Assembly (NCBI GenBank): GCA_004791645.1
Contig: SRSN01000001.1
Location: 1 to 48,099 of the forward strand
Direction: 5' to 3'
DNA length: 48,099 nucleotides
Origin: Alcaligenaceae bacterium 429
GTDB lineage: Bacteria > Pseudomonadota > Gammaproteobacteria > Burkholderiales > Burkholderiaceae_B
Shown here: positions 19,170 to 27,499 of the stretch, piece by piece
Position numbering within the stretch: the stretch's first letter is position 1
Layout: each line of letters begins with the position of its first letter
Translations under genes and position numbers: made by a program
Notes under the pieces: generated by a model
The model's database searches: none
Told to the model about the DNA's origin: nothing
What the model saw: the letters and a program-made list of their open reading frames with translations, nothing else

Positions 19170-19814
19170 GTGAGTACGATCGCTATCGTCGATTACGGCA
19201 TGGGCAACATACACTCTGTTGCCCGCGCCCTTCAAGCTGCAGCACCCGAGGCCACTATTTTACTGGCCAGCACTCCCGCACAACTACAACAAGCCGACAG
19301 GCTAGTACTCCCCGGACAAGGCGCCATGCCTGACTGTATGCAGTCCTTGCAACAGTCCGGACTACTACATTCCTTACGTGAACAAGCCAACCTCAAACCG
19401 TTGCTGGGTATTTGTGTAGGTGAGCAAATGCTGTTCAGCCATAGTGATGAAGGCAACACTGACTGCCTGAACCTATTTGAAGGTGATGTGGTACGCTTTC
19501 ACGGTCCGGCTTTTTATCACCCAGAACATCAACGCCAAGGGCTGAAAATCCCTCATGTGGGCTGGAATCAAGTTTTTCAGCAACAGCCACATCCGTTATG
19601 GGTAGATATAGCTCAAAATAGCTACTTTTATTTTGTTCATAGCTATTACGTAAAGCCAGTTGCCACTACACTATGCGCAGGAAGCACCCATTATGGCTAT
19701 GCTTTCACCAGTGCAGTCGCAAAAGACAATATTTTCGCTGTGCAATTTCATCCTGAGAAAAGTGCACAGTCCGGTTTACAGCTATTGCACAATTTTGCAC
19801 ACTGGAAACCTTAA
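19170..19814 (+). CDS. hisH: Imidazole glycerol phosphate synthase, glutamine amidotransferase subunit
   Basis: HisH hydrolyses glutamine and channels ammonia to HisF. The product has 214 residues. The class I glutaminase triad is recognisable: the nucleophilic cysteine in LLGICVGEQMLF, and the histidine and glutamate in VQFHPEKSAQSG. The start is a GTG at 19170 (MSTIAIVDYGMGNIHSVARAL), matching the family N-terminus exactly. Toward the 3' end codon use is more AT-rich than in its neighbours (19600-19820), which may simply reflect weak constraint. hisA begins 60 bases later. Confidence 0.96.
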   Translation: MSTIAIVDYGMGNIHSVARALQAAAPEATILLASTPAQLQQADRLVLPGQGAMPDCMQSLQQSGLLHSLREQANLKPLLGICVGEQMLFSHSDEGNTDCLNLFEGDVVRFHGPAFYHPEHQRQGLKIPHVGWNQVFQQQPHPLWVDIAQNSYFYFVHSYYVKPVATTLCAGSTHYGYAFTSAVAKDNIFAVQFHPEKSAQSGLQLLHNFAHWKP

Positions 19815-19874
19815 CTTTACCCGCATCGCGGCTTTTTCTTTTCGTTTACCATTTAGACATTAACGCTAGAGATC

Positions 19875-20615
19875 ATGCTTTTAATCCCCGCCATCGACCT
19901 ACAAGACGGGCGTTGTGTACGCCTACGCCAGGGCGACCTGGATGACGCTACCGTATTCTCCGATGATCCCGGTGCCATGGCAGCACAGTGGCTTGAACAA
20001 GGAGCACGACGCCTGCATCTGGTGGATTTGAACGGTGCTGTGTCCGGAAAACCTGTGAACCAAGCCGCGATCAAATCCATTTTGGCTGCTGTTGACGAAG
20101 AAGTCCCCGTGCAAATCGGCGGTGGTATTCGTGATCTGAACACCATCGAAGCCTATTTGGACCAAGGTCTGAGCTACGTCATTATCGGTACTGCTGCCGT
20201 TAAAAACCCCGGTTTTCTGCGCGATGCTTGCAGCGCGTTCCCTGGCCAAATTATCGTAGGCTTGGACGCACGCGACGGCAAAATCGCTACTGATGGCTGG
20301 AGCAAACTGAGCCGCCACGACGTACTGGATATCGCCAAGAAGTTTGAAGACTACGGTTGTGAATCCATCATCTACACCGACATCGGTAGAGATGGCATGC
20401 TAAGCGGCGTCAACATTGAAGCCACCGTTGCTCTGTCCCGCCACGTTAGCATTCCTATCATCGCATCCGGTGGTGTAGCCAACCTGAAAGACATCGAAGC
20501 CTTGTGCGAAGTAGAGCACGAAGGCATCGAAGGCGTGATTCTGGGCCGCAGCCTGTACGAAGGCACTTTAGATTTCGCAGAAGCTCAAAACTTCGCGGAC
20601 GAGTACGAAGCATGA
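19875..20615 (+). CDS. hisA: ProFAR isomerase HisA
   Basis: It isomerises the aminoaldose ProFAR to PRFAR (an Amadori rearrangement) on a TIM barrel. The 246-residue protein shows the catalytic aspartate in [14 protein letters not shown], the second catalytic aspartate in [14 protein letters not shown], and the phosphate-binding IQIGGGIRD- and ASGGVANL-type loops. It overlaps hisF by four bases (20612-20615), so the two related barrel enzymes are translationally coupled. Confidence 0.97.
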   Translation: MLLIPAIDLQDGRCVRLRQGDLDDATVFSDDPGAMAAQWLEQGARRLHLVDLNGAVSGKPVNQAAIKSILAAVDEEVPVQIGGGIRDLNTIEAYLDQGLSYVIIGTAAVKNPGFLRDACSAFPGQIIVGLDARDGKIATDGWSKLSRHDVLDIAKKFEDYGCESIIYTDIGRDGMLSGVNIEATVALSRHVSIPIIASGGVANLKDIEALCEVEHEGIEGVILGRSLYEGTLDFAEAQNFADEYEA

Positions 20616-21397
20616 GCGAAACCAACACCCACAGCTGCCGCATTATTCCTTGCCTTGACGTCAACGCAGGCCGTGTCGTTAAAGGCGTGAATTTTGTGGA
20701 CTTGGTGGATGCAGGTGACCCTGTTGAAATCGCGCGCAGTTACAACGAGCAAGGTGCTGACGAAATCACCTTGCTGGACATTACTGCCACCACAGAAAAC
20801 CGTGATCTGATTCTGCCTATTATCGAAGCAGTCGCGAGCCAAGTATTCATTCCGCTTACAGTAGGTGGCGGTGTACGCGAAGTAGGCGACATTCAGCGCT
20901 TGCTGAATGCAGGTGCCGACAAAGTGTCCATTAACAGCGCCGCTGTCGCGAATCCCGACTTAGTACGTGCAGCTGCTGATCATTACGGCTCACAGTGCTT
21001 AACTGTTGCTATTGATGCCCGTCGCGTCTCTGCGCCAGGCGAACCTGCTCGTTGGGAAGTACACACCCACGGCGGCAAAAAAGGCACAGGCATTGATGTA
21101 GTGGAATGGGCGCAGCGCATGGCCAAACTGGGAGCAGGGGAGCTGTTGCTCACCAGTATGGACAAAGACGGTACCAAGTCCGGCTTTGACCTTGAACTGA
21201 CCCGCGCAGTGTCTGATGCTGTTGCTATTCCGGTGATTGCCTCTGGCGGTGTGGGTACGCTTGAACACTTGGCTGAAGGTGTATTGCAAGGTGGTGCCAG
21301 CGCCGTATTAGCTGCCAGCATTTTCCACTATGGCACCTACACCATCCCGCAAGCTAAAGCCTATTTGGCCGAACGTGGTATTCAGGTTAGGACATAA
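20612..21397 (+). CDS. hisF: Imidazole glycerol phosphate synthase, cyclase subunit
   Basis: HisF uses ammonia from HisH to convert PRFAR to imidazoleglycerol phosphate and AICAR. The protein has 261 residues from ATG 20612, chosen because [25 protein letters not shown] gives the family N-terminus; the upstream frame to 20504 lies inside hisA. The catalytic aspartates are in CLDVNAGR and AIDARR, and phosphate-binding loops VGGGVRE and ASGGVGT are present. hisI starts one base after its stop. Confidence 0.97.
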   Translation: MSETNTHSCRIIPCLDVNAGRVVKGVNFVDLVDAGDPVEIARSYNEQGADEITLLDITATTENRDLILPIIEAVASQVFIPLTVGGGVREVGDIQRLLNAGADKVSINSAAVANPDLVRAAADHYGSQCLTVAIDARRVSAPGEPARWEVHTHGGKKGTGIDVVEWAQRMAKLGAGELLLTSMDKDGTKSGFDLELTRAVSDAVAIPVIASGGVGTLEHLAEGVLQGGASAVLAASIFHYGTYTIPQAKAYLAERGIQVRT

Positions 21398-21398
21398 C

Positions 21399-21800
21399 AT
21401 GACCCAAGACTGGCTGTCTCAAGTGCATTTTGATGAGCAGGGATTAATCCCTGCCATTGCCCAAGACGCCCACACAGGCGCCATTTTGATGGTGGCCTGG
21501 ATGAACCATGAAGCGTTGGCTGAAACCGTAGCAACCAATCGTGCTGTGTATTGGTCACGCTCTCGCCAACGTTTGTGGCGTAAAGGCGAAGAATCTGGGC
21601 ATACACAAAACTTAAAAGAAATTCGTCTAGACTGTGATGGTGATGTGATTTTGCTGCGCGTAGAACAGCTAGGCGGCATTGCATGTCACACAGGCCGGGA
21701 AAGCTGTTTTTACCAGCGCCTGGATACCGATGAACAAGGCCGTACTTACTGGAAGACTGTAGATCCAGTATTAAAAGACCCTTCCACTATTTACCAATGA
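21399..21800 (+). CDS. hisI: Phosphoribosyl-AMP cyclohydrolase
   Basis: It opens the adenine ring of phosphoribosyl-AMP. The product has 133 residues, a stand-alone cyclohydrolase (fused to HisE in enterobacteria). Metal-binding motifs are clear: LDCDGDVI (the aspartate cluster) and [11 protein letters not shown] (zinc cysteines), after the substrate segment [21 protein letters not shown]. The start at 21399 is chosen over the longer frame from 21330 inside hisF. It overlaps hisE by four bases. Confidence 0.97.
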   Translation: MTQDWLSQVHFDEQGLIPAIAQDAHTGAILMVAWMNHEALAETVATNRAVYWSRSRQRLWRKGEESGHTQNLKEIRLDCDGDVILLRVEQLGGIACHTGRESCFYQRLDTDEQGRTYWKTVDPVLKDPSTIYQ

Positions 21801-22144
21801 CCACCGATTACCGTAATGTACTCAGCCAACTGGCTGATTTGTTGGAAACACGGCTACCCGCTAATGGCGGCGATCCACAAACCTCCTACAGTGCTCGTTT
21901 ACTTGCCACCGCGAATGCACCAGACGCATTCCTGAAAAAAATAGGTGAAGAAGCCTGTGAATTGGTGATGGCAGCTAAAGACAATACGCCAGACCGCATT
22001 GTGTCGGAAACCGCTGATCTCTGGTTTCACTGCTTGGTTGCGCTGACTCACTACCAGATTCGTCCCGAAACGGTATTGGCCGAACTGGCCCGCCGCCAAG
22101 GTTTGTCTGGCTTAGAAGAAAAAGCCCAGCGCAAGCAAGACTAA
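21797..22144 (+). CDS. hisE: Phosphoribosyl-ATP pyrophosphatase
   Basis: It hydrolyses phosphoribosyl-ATP to phosphoribosyl-AMP, the second step of histidine synthesis. This is a 115-residue MazG-like all-helical protein with the metal-binding acidic motif [14 protein letters not shown] and a second acidic helix [13 protein letters not shown]. It is a separate gene rather than a HisIE fusion. It ends the histidine cluster; hinT follows after 59 bases, as is common in Burkholderiales. Confidence 0.96.
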   Translation: MTTDYRNVLSQLADLLETRLPANGGDPQTSYSARLLATANAPDAFLKKIGEEACELVMAAKDNTPDRIVSETADLWFHCLVALTHYQIRPETVLAELARRQGLSGLEEKAQRKQD

Positions 22145-22203
22145 GCAGCCATCAAGTGCTGTAAACTAAGATTTGACCTCTCTTTTTCACTTGTCTATAC
22201 GTT

Positions 22204-22572
22204 ATGAGCGAAAACTGCCTGTTCTGTAAAATCATTGAAGGTACGATTCCTTCCGCCAAGGTTTTCGAGAACGACGAATTTGTCGCTTTCAAAGACATCA
22301 ACCCGGTTGCTCCCGTGCATATTCTGCTGGTGCCACGTCATCACGTAGTATCTTTGCAGGATGTCACATCCTCTGATGCAACATGGCTGGGCAAAATGAT
22401 GGCATTGGTGCCTCAGATTGCTAGCGAAAATGGTTGCCGCCCAGGTCCTGAAGGCGGCTTTAGAGTTGTGATCAACAGTGGAAACGATGGTGGTCAAGAA
22501 GTTGGCCACTTGCATGTACATATTATCGGGGGTCAACGCCCCTGGAAATCCACGGCTACCGCCGTTGCCTAA
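22204..22572 (+). CDS. hinT: HIT-family purine nucleoside phosphoramidase (HinT-like)
   Basis: This 122-residue cytoplasmic hydrolase belongs to the histidine-triad superfamily, which splits AMP-linked phosphoramidates. N-terminal CLFCKIIEGTIPSAKVFEND with two cysteines and the C-terminal catalytic triad HLHVHIIGGQRPW are standard. The assignment to the HinT branch rests on length and the C-terminal sequence. It lies between hisE and tatA, 15 bases before tatA. Confidence 0.93.
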   Translation: MSENCLFCKIIEGTIPSAKVFENDEFVAFKDINPVAPVHILLVPRHHVVSLQDVTSSDATWLGKMMALVPQIASENGCRPGPEGGFRVVINSGNDGGQEVGHLHVHIIGGQRPWKSTATAVA

Positions 22573-22587
22573 TTTGCGGAGAAAAAC

Positions 22588-22815
22588 ATGGGAAGTTTTA
22601 GTATCTGGCACTGGCTGGTTGTACTAGTCATCATCGCTCTGGTTTTTGGTACCAAAAAACTGCGTAACGTAGGTGAAGACCTAGGCGGCGCAATTAAAGG
22701 CTTCAAAAAAGGTATGAAAGATGCACAGACCGACGAACAGCCTGAAGCTGTGACTCAAAAAGTGCAAGACAACACCACCATTGATGTGCAAGCCAAAGAA
22801 AAACAGGATTCCTAA
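22588..22815 (+). CDS. tatA: Sec-independent translocase subunit TatA
   Basis: TatA forms the size-adaptable pore of the twin-arginine translocase for folded proteins. The 75-residue product has a single N-terminal membrane helix (about 5-20, [15 protein letters not shown]), then the hinge and amphipathic helix [22 protein letters not shown] with the conserved FG dipeptide, and an acidic tail. GGAG lies upstream of the ATG. First gene of tatABC. Confidence 0.95.
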   Translation: MGSFSIWHWLVVLVIIALVFGTKKLRNVGEDLGGAIKGFKKGMKDAQTDEQPEAVTQKVQDNTTIDVQAKEKQDS

Positions 22816-22846
22816 GGTTTCCACCTTTTAAGGTTTTGCCACGTAT

Positions 22847-23269
22847 ATGTTTGACATTAGTTTCAGTGAATTACTGCTGATTGCTGTTGTTGCTCTGATA
22901 GTGCTCGGTCCCGAACGTCTACCCAAGGTAGCGCGTACGGTAGGGCACTTGATGGGGCGTGCTCAACGTTATATGAACGACGTCAAATCGGACATACAAC
23001 GTGAAATGGATCTGGAAGAAATCAATAAACTGAAAAACCAGATGCAAGATGCCGCCAACTCAGTGCGCAGTTCGGTCAACGATAGTGTCAACACCATAAA
23101 AGACCCTTTATCTGAAGCACAACAGGCTCTCTCTGATCTACACAAACCGTTAGATACCCCTACAGAACCTGTTGCTGCTGAGAAAAAGGCTGCATTACCG
23201 GATACCGCTGAAGCAGCGCAGCCTGCCTCAACCGCTACGCCAGACAACGCTAGTAAGGCCAAAGAATGA
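22847..23269 (+). CDS. tatB: Sec-independent translocase subunit TatB
   Basis: TatB recognises Tat signal peptides together with TatC. The product has 140 residues: MFDISFSELLLIAVVALIVLGPERLPKVARTVG carries the conserved glutamate in the membrane helix and the GPERLP hinge that separates TatB from TatA. A long amphipathic helix and an alanine/proline/threonine-rich tail follow. It lies 31 bases after tatA and overlaps tatC by four bases. Confidence 0.95.
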   Translation: MFDISFSELLLIAVVALIVLGPERLPKVARTVGHLMGRAQRYMNDVKSDIQREMDLEEINKLKNQMQDAANSVRSSVNDSVNTIKDPLSEAQQALSDLHKPLDTPTEPVAAEKKAALPDTAEAAQPASTATPDNASKAKE

Positions 23270-24033
23270 CCCAAGAGCAATCTGGCGATACCTTTATTTC
23301 GCACTTAGTTGAATTACGCAGCCGCTTGATGCGTGCCGTGCTGAGCGTACTGGTCGTATTTTTTGTACTGTTCATGTACCCCGGGCCATCCGTCATTTAC
23401 GACGTACTGGCACAACCTATGCTGGCCTCGTTGCCGCAGGGTACACGCATGATCGCTACGGGCGTTATCACACCCTTTATGGTGCCAGTCAAAGTGACGT
23501 TGTTAGCGTCCTTTATGGTGGCGCTACCCATAGTGCTGTATCAAGCGTGGGCTTTTGTCGCTCCTGGTTTGTACAAACACGAGAAACGTCTGGCCTTACC
23601 GCTGATTTTCTCTAGTACCGTGCTATTTATCGCAGGGATGGCGTTTTGTTATTTTGTGGTCTTTAAAACGGTTTTCCACTTTATTGCCACCTTTGCTCCA
23701 GACTCCATCACGCCTGCACCAGATATCGAAGCCTACCTGAACTTTGTCATGACGATGTTCCTGGCCTTTGGTATTACTTTTGAAGTGCCTATTGCCGTTA
23801 TTTTGCTTGTCAAAACCGGCATCACCAGTGTGGCCAAACTACGTGAAGTGCGTGGTTATGTGATCGTAGGGGCATTTATTATCGCTGCCGTTGTCACGCC
23901 ACCAGATGTAGTCAGCCAATTCCTGCTGGCTGCCCCACTGTGTTTGCTCTACGAGCTAGGTATTATCTTTGCCAGCTTCATGAAAAAACGTGAAGCAGAT
24001 TCCGACTCTGATTCCCGCGAACTAGAAGCCTAA
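23266..24033 (+). CDS. tatC: Sec-independent translocase subunit TatC
   Basis: TatC is the six-span receptor for twin-arginine signals. The protein has 255 residues with the N-terminal HLVELRSRLMRAV motif (conserved glutamate of the signal-binding site), the WAFVAPGLYKHEKR loop, and FGITFEVPIAVILL with a second conserved glutamate. The stop is followed by a terminator, so tatABC ends here. The Rieske protein PetA, encoded 3.5 kb away, is an evident client. Confidence 0.96.
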   Translation: MTQEQSGDTFISHLVELRSRLMRAVLSVLVVFFVLFMYPGPSVIYDVLAQPMLASLPQGTRMIATGVITPFMVPVKVTLLASFMVALPIVLYQAWAFVAPGLYKHEKRLALPLIFSSTVLFIAGMAFCYFVVFKTVFHFIATFAPDSITPAPDIEAYLNFVMTMFLAFGITFEVPIAVILLVKTGITSVAKLREVRGYVIVGAFIIAAVVTPPDVVSQFLLAAPLCLLYELGIIFASFMKKREADSDSDSRELEA

Positions 24034-24044
24034 AAACTCACTCA

Positions 24045-24076
24045 CAAGCCGCAGATTCTGCGGTTTGTTTGTTTTA
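24045..24076 (+). terminator. Terminator after tatC
   Basis: A 10-bp stem (24045-24054 with 24058-24067, one wobble) with an ATT loop is followed by TTTGTTTTA. It starts 12 bases after the tatC stop codon and closes the long mla-mur-his-tat run. Confidence 0.8.
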
Positions 24077-24095
24077 GCACCACGTCATTTACATT

Positions 24096-24115
24096 TACCT
24101 ACCTATCGGTAGGTA
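24096..24115. promoter_or_regulatory. Operator palindrome of the TetR regulator
   Basis: TACCTACC and GGTAGGTA form perfect 8-bp arms around TATC, 46 bases before the tetR-like start codon. TAGAAT at 24123-24128 is a plausible -10 box just downstream, so bound repressor would block the promoter. Symmetry and position fit autorepression of the regulator and control of the downstream efflux gene. Confidence 0.75.
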
Positions 24116-24161
24116 GGAATGCTAGAATACGTTTTTCTTTAAACATGAAGCTCCGCACATT

Positions 24162-24761
24162 ATGTACGCTGAACTGTCTCCGTCTGCTGAACGTATATGC
24201 CAAGCAGCAATCCTACATTTCTCTGAGCACCACTATGCTAGCGCCTCGTTAAATGAAATCGCAGTAGCTGCCGGCATACGCAAAGCATCGCTGTACGCAC
24301 ACTTCAAAAACAAAGATGAACTGTATCTCGCAGCGTTTAATCGCGCTTTGGCCGTAGAGCTAGAACACGTACAACAATGCTTTGCAGAAACCCCCGCCTC
24401 CCAGCTTGGTTTTCATTACTGCCAAAGCTTAGCTACTCGTTACACCCAAGCCCCTACACTGCGCTTCATGTTATTGGCGGCCTATATACAGCCCGCTTCA
24501 TTAAAGGTCGCGCTGGACGAAGGCTATGAAGACTACTTGCAACTGCTCAGGGATCGTTTTAGTGCAGCTTTAGTCACTGCTCACCCAGCACTAGTGCCAC
24601 ACCCCAGCCTCATTACTCAATTCAGCACGGCCTACCTAGGTATCGTAGACAGCTTGCACGTCAAACTGGTCTACACCAACGGCCAAGAATTCCAAGGCAG
24701 ATTAGCAGCGCTAGAAATGCTACTCATCACCTCTTTGCAACACACTTTGCACTCGCTGTAA
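24162..24761 (+). CDS. TetR/AcrR-family transcriptional repressor
   Basis: This is a 199-residue regulator. The N-terminal DNA-binding domain (about 8-55) has the TetR form: RICQAAILHFSEHHYASASLNEIAVAAGIRKASLYAHFKNKDELY, with the helix-turn-helix in the second half. The C-terminal helical domain is divergent and would bind the inducer. It lies five bases upstream of an MFS efflux gene on the same strand, with a strong palindrome in its own promoter. This indicates a self-contained repressor-pump pair induced by the pump's substrate. To my knowledge this pair is not a usual part of the tatC-nif3 interval in relatives. Confidence 0.9.
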   Translation: MYAELSPSAERICQAAILHFSEHHYASASLNEIAVAAGIRKASLYAHFKNKDELYLAAFNRALAVELEHVQQCFAETPASQLGFHYCQSLATRYTQAPTLRFMLLAAYIQPASLKVALDEGYEDYLQLLRDRFSAALVTAHPALVPHPSLITQFSTAYLGIVDSLHVKLVYTNGQEFQGRLAALEMLLITSLQHTLHSL

Positions 24762-24766
24762 TCACA

Positions 24767-25987
24767 ATGACCTCCCATCGCAATACGGCCGCAGGCGGCC
24801 TGTCTCTTTCCCTAATACTGCTTCTTGCTTTGTTTACCGCCATGGATGCCATGGCCATAGACATGTATTTACCCAGCATGCCCGCCATAGGGCTAGGCTT
24901 TGGGGTATCGGCAACTCAAGTACAACAAACACTGTCCATTTTCTTGATAGGCTTAGCGGTAGGGCAAGCGGCTTACGGCCCATTGCTAGACAGATACGGC
25001 CGTAGACTACCCATGCTCATAGGCGTGGTGATCTTTGTTGTGGGTTCTGTGGTCGCAGCCCTAGCTCCCAGCATTGAGTGGTTATTGACTGCCCGCTTCT
25101 TACAGGCGCTGGGTGCAGCAGCTGGCTTGGTCACACCTCGTGCGATTGTGTCAGATCGCTGCACGCTAGCAGAGTCAGCACCCATCTTCTCATTGCTAAT
25201 GCAGATCATGATGATTGCCCCCATCCTGGCACCCATCATTGGCGGATTTTTATTAGAGCAGGGCAGTTGGCGTCTGATTTTTTGGGCATTGGCTGGCATA
25301 GGTGCTTTGGGTCTACTGTGGGGCATTGTCACCGTACCTGAAACGCTCAAACCCGCACAACGCAGCAGCCTCAGCATATCCAGCATCTTGCGCTCGTACA
25401 GCCAGCAATTACGTTTGCCTATTTTCATGGCCTACACGTTAGCCGGTAGTTTTATGCTGTCGTCGCTGTTCTTGTACATCAGCCACTCAGCTTTTATTTT
25501 TACCCAGCATTTCGATCTCACACCCAGTACCTTCAGCTACCTATTCGCGGGTAATGCGATAAGCCTGGTCATTGGTGGCCAACTGAGTACCTCACTGTTG
25601 AAGCGCGGTTTTGCCGAAACGCGAGTAACGTACATAGGCCTGTGCCTGCATCTACTCAGTGGCGCATTATTGTTCCTCATCGTAAAACTAGGGTTAGCGT
25701 CACTGTGGAGCTATGCTACGCTCATTGCTTTGGCCGTTGGTTCGCTGGGGCTGATTTTTGGTAATCTGACAGCATTGACCATGCACCATAGTGGTAAGCA
25801 AGCAGGGGTTGCTTCGGCGCTGATGGGCACCTTGCAATACCTAATCTCTGCGTTAGCAGGGTATGTGGTTGCTTTCTTTGGTCAGGGCCCAGCAGTATTG
25901 CCACTGGCTATTGCCGGATGCGCCTTACTTGCGCTGCTATGCTGCAAGCTGGCCGAACGCCCACAGCCACCGTTGGTACAGGCCTAA
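24767..25987 (+). CDS. MFS multidrug efflux transporter, Bcr/CflA family
   Basis: This is a 406-residue inner-membrane drug:H+ antiporter with 12 hydrophobic segments. The Bcr/CflA signature is visible: TAMDAMAIDMYLPSMPAIG in the first segment, GLAVGQAAYGPLLDRYGRRLPM (MFS motif A in loop 2-3), and FLQALGAAAGLVTPRAIVSD in segment 4. Family members export chloramphenicol, bicyclomycin, sulfonamides or small metabolites such as cysteine. The exact substrate cannot be read from sequence. Expression is probably controlled by the TetR protein encoded five bases upstream. Confidence 0.9.
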   Translation: MTSHRNTAAGGLSLSLILLLALFTAMDAMAIDMYLPSMPAIGLGFGVSATQVQQTLSIFLIGLAVGQAAYGPLLDRYGRRLPMLIGVVIFVVGSVVAALAPSIEWLLTARFLQALGAAAGLVTPRAIVSDRCTLAESAPIFSLLMQIMMIAPILAPIIGGFLLEQGSWRLIFWALAGIGALGLLWGIVTVPETLKPAQRSSLSISSILRSYSQQLRLPIFMAYTLAGSFMLSSLFLYISHSAFIFTQHFDLTPSTFSYLFAGNAISLVIGGQLSTSLLKRGFAETRVTYIGLCLHLLSGALLFLIVKLGLASLWSYATLIALAVGSLGLIFGNLTALTMHHSGKQAGVASALMGTLQYLISALAGYVVAFFGQGPAVLPLAIAGCALLALLCCKLAERPQPPLVQA

Positions 25988-26024
25988 GCACTACGTTCAA
26001 CCTTAGTTTATTGATGGAAGCACC

Positions 26025-26801
26025 ATGTCACAGATCTCGCGAACCGAGCTTGAGCACTGGCTCACAGCCACCCTGCAACCGCACCGCTTTTCGGATTACT
26101 GCCCCAACGGCATACAAGTAGAAGGGCGCGACACTATTCGCCATATCGTGACGGGTGTAACCGCTTCACAAGCCCTACTGGACGCTGCTGTAGAGCGGGG
26201 CGCTGACACCGTGCTGGTGCACCATGGCTGGTTCTGGAAAAACGAAGATGCCCGCATACGTGGCATTAAAAAGCAGCGTCTACTGACCACGTTGCAGCAC
26301 GACCTGAATCTGTTCGCGTACCACCTACCTCTGGATGCTCATCCCACCTTGGGCAATAACGCCCAATTGGCGCAGGTATTAGAGCTAGAACCCACCTACG
26401 ATGATGAAGGTGAACCCGTCACCTGTGGCCCTGGCGGACTCATTTGGTTAGGCAAAAGTAAGCAGCCTCAGACCCTAGAAAGCCTGGGCCAGCTAGTTTG
26501 CAAGCAGATGCAACGACAGCCATTAATTGTAGGTTCACCACAACAAAGTGTGTCTACTGTTGCGTGGTGCACTGGCGGAGCTCAGGGCTATATGCAAGCT
26601 GCATTAGATGCAGGCGCTGATGTGTACATCACTGGAGAGGCGTCTGAGCCCAATTTCCATCTAGCCCACGAAACTGGAGCTGCCTTCATTGCCGCTGGTC
26701 ACCACGCTACTGAGCGCTACGGTGTAAAAGCACTGGGCGAGGCCATTGCACAGCGTTTTGGCATCCAAGTAGACTTTGTTGACGTGGATAACCCCATCTA
26801 A
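26025..26801 (+). CDS. Nif3-like dinuclear metal centre protein (YbgI family)
   Basis: This 258-residue protein belongs to the conserved Nif3/YbgI family, ring-shaped hexamers with a dinuclear metal site and no firmly proven function. Metal ligands are visible: the adjacent histidines in VLVHHGWFW, the aspartate/histidine in HLPLDAHPTLGNN, and AAGHHATERYGV near the C-terminus. The ATG at 26025 gives the family N-terminus (SRTELEHWL) and is followed by FSDYCPNGIQVEG. It sits between the TetR/MFS pair and mscL and ends at a shared terminator. Confidence 0.92.
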   Translation: MSQISRTELEHWLTATLQPHRFSDYCPNGIQVEGRDTIRHIVTGVTASQALLDAAVERGADTVLVHHGWFWKNEDARIRGIKKQRLLTTLQHDLNLFAYHLPLDAHPTLGNNAQLAQVLELEPTYDDEGEPVTCGPGGLIWLGKSKQPQTLESLGQLVCKQMQRQPLIVGSPQQSVSTVAWCTGGAQGYMQAALDAGADVYITGEASEPNFHLAHETGAAFIAAGHHATERYGVKALGEAIAQRFGIQVDFVDVDNPI

Positions 26802-26834
26802 CTGTTGCAAGAACAGTACAAAACACCATAAACA

Positions 26835-26864
26835 AAAAAGCCCCGATTTTCGGGGCTTTTTTTG
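26835..26864. terminator. Bidirectional terminator between nif3-like gene and mscL
   Basis: A 12-bp stem (26835-26846 with 26850-26861) has A-run and T-run flanks and a TTT loop, so it works in both directions. A second short hairpin (CGTTATC/GATAACG, 26868-26885) lies right next to it at the 3' end of mscL. Confidence 0.92.
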
Positions 26865-26888
26865 CGACGTTATCGCTAGATAACGACA

Positions 26889-27368
26889 TTACTGAGCAGC
26901 ATCACGTGTCTTCAAAGAGTCACGGATTTCACGCAGCAACACGATATCTTCTGGTGTAGGAGCTGGAGGTGCTTCTGCTTCCTCTACCTTCTCTTCTGCC
27001 ATCAGCGTATTGCGCATACGGTTCACCATTTTCACCATCAAGAACACCACGAAAGCCAGCAGGATGAAGTTGATGAAAACCGTCAGGAAGCTACCCCAGG
27101 ACAGCAACACAGCCCCAGCTTCATTCAAAGCCTCTAGGGTTTGTGGACCTGTATAACCTTCAGGTGAACGTAGTACAATGTATTGATTAGAGAAGTCGAC
27201 TTCGCCGCCCAGCACGAAGCTGATGATGGGCATGAAGAGGTCTTTCACCAGTGAATCAATAATTTTTCCAAATGCGCCGCCAATAATCACACCGACGGCT
27301 AGGTCGATCATGTTGCCTTTTACTGCGAACTCCCTAAATTCTTTGATAAAACCACTGGTTTTGCTCAT
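26889..27368 (-). CDS. mscL: Large-conductance mechanosensitive channel MscL
   Basis: This inner-membrane pentameric channel opens under membrane tension to release solutes after osmotic downshock. The 159-residue protein has the highly conserved first helix [38 protein letters not shown], a periplasmic loop, a second helix [16 protein letters not shown], and a cytoplasmic C-terminal helix with an acidic linker ([16 protein letters not shown]). It is longer than the E. coli form (136 residues). ATG 27368 is preferred to 27386 because AGAGGT lies at the right distance upstream. Confidence 0.95.
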   Translation of the reverse strand: MSKTSGFIKEFREFAVKGNMIDLAVGVIIGGAFGKIIDSLVKDLFMPIISFVLGGEVDFSNQYIVLRSPEGYTGPQTLEALNEAGAVLLSWGSFLTVFINFILLAFVVFLMVKMVNRMRNTLMAEEKVEEAEAPPAPTPEDIVLLREIRDSLKTRDAAQ

Positions 27369-27408
27369 ATAAACCTCTCTGATCAAGTCACTTGTGACGG
27401 GTAATGGC

Positions 27409-27414
27409 TATAAT
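27409..27414 (+). promoter_or_regulatory. Candidate -10 box of the petABC promoter
   Basis: TATAAT matches the sigma-70 -10 consensus and would start transcription near 27421, giving a leader of about 80 bases before petA. No clear -35 box is seen. An inverted repeat GTCAC-TT-GTGAC (27387-27398) lies directly upstream and could bind an activator. The leader ends in a short GC hairpin (TACCCC/GGGGTA, 27467-27482) just before the ribosome binding site. Confidence 0.4.
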
Positions 27415-27499
27415 ACCGGGTTGATATAACTTAACCCAGACCCAAAGTTTCGTAAATTTTGTGGTATACCCCGAGGGGGGTAGGAATAAGGATACTAGA

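Noticed and set aside
19600-19860. AT-rich 3' part of hisH as a sign of horizontal transfer
   Set aside because: The glutaminase histidine and glutamate are intact and flanking his genes are in normal order; a local composition shift alone is too weak.
24096-24115. TACC repeats as a possible CRISPR or satellite repeat
   Set aside because: Only one short symmetrical unit is present; its position before a TetR gene fits an operator.
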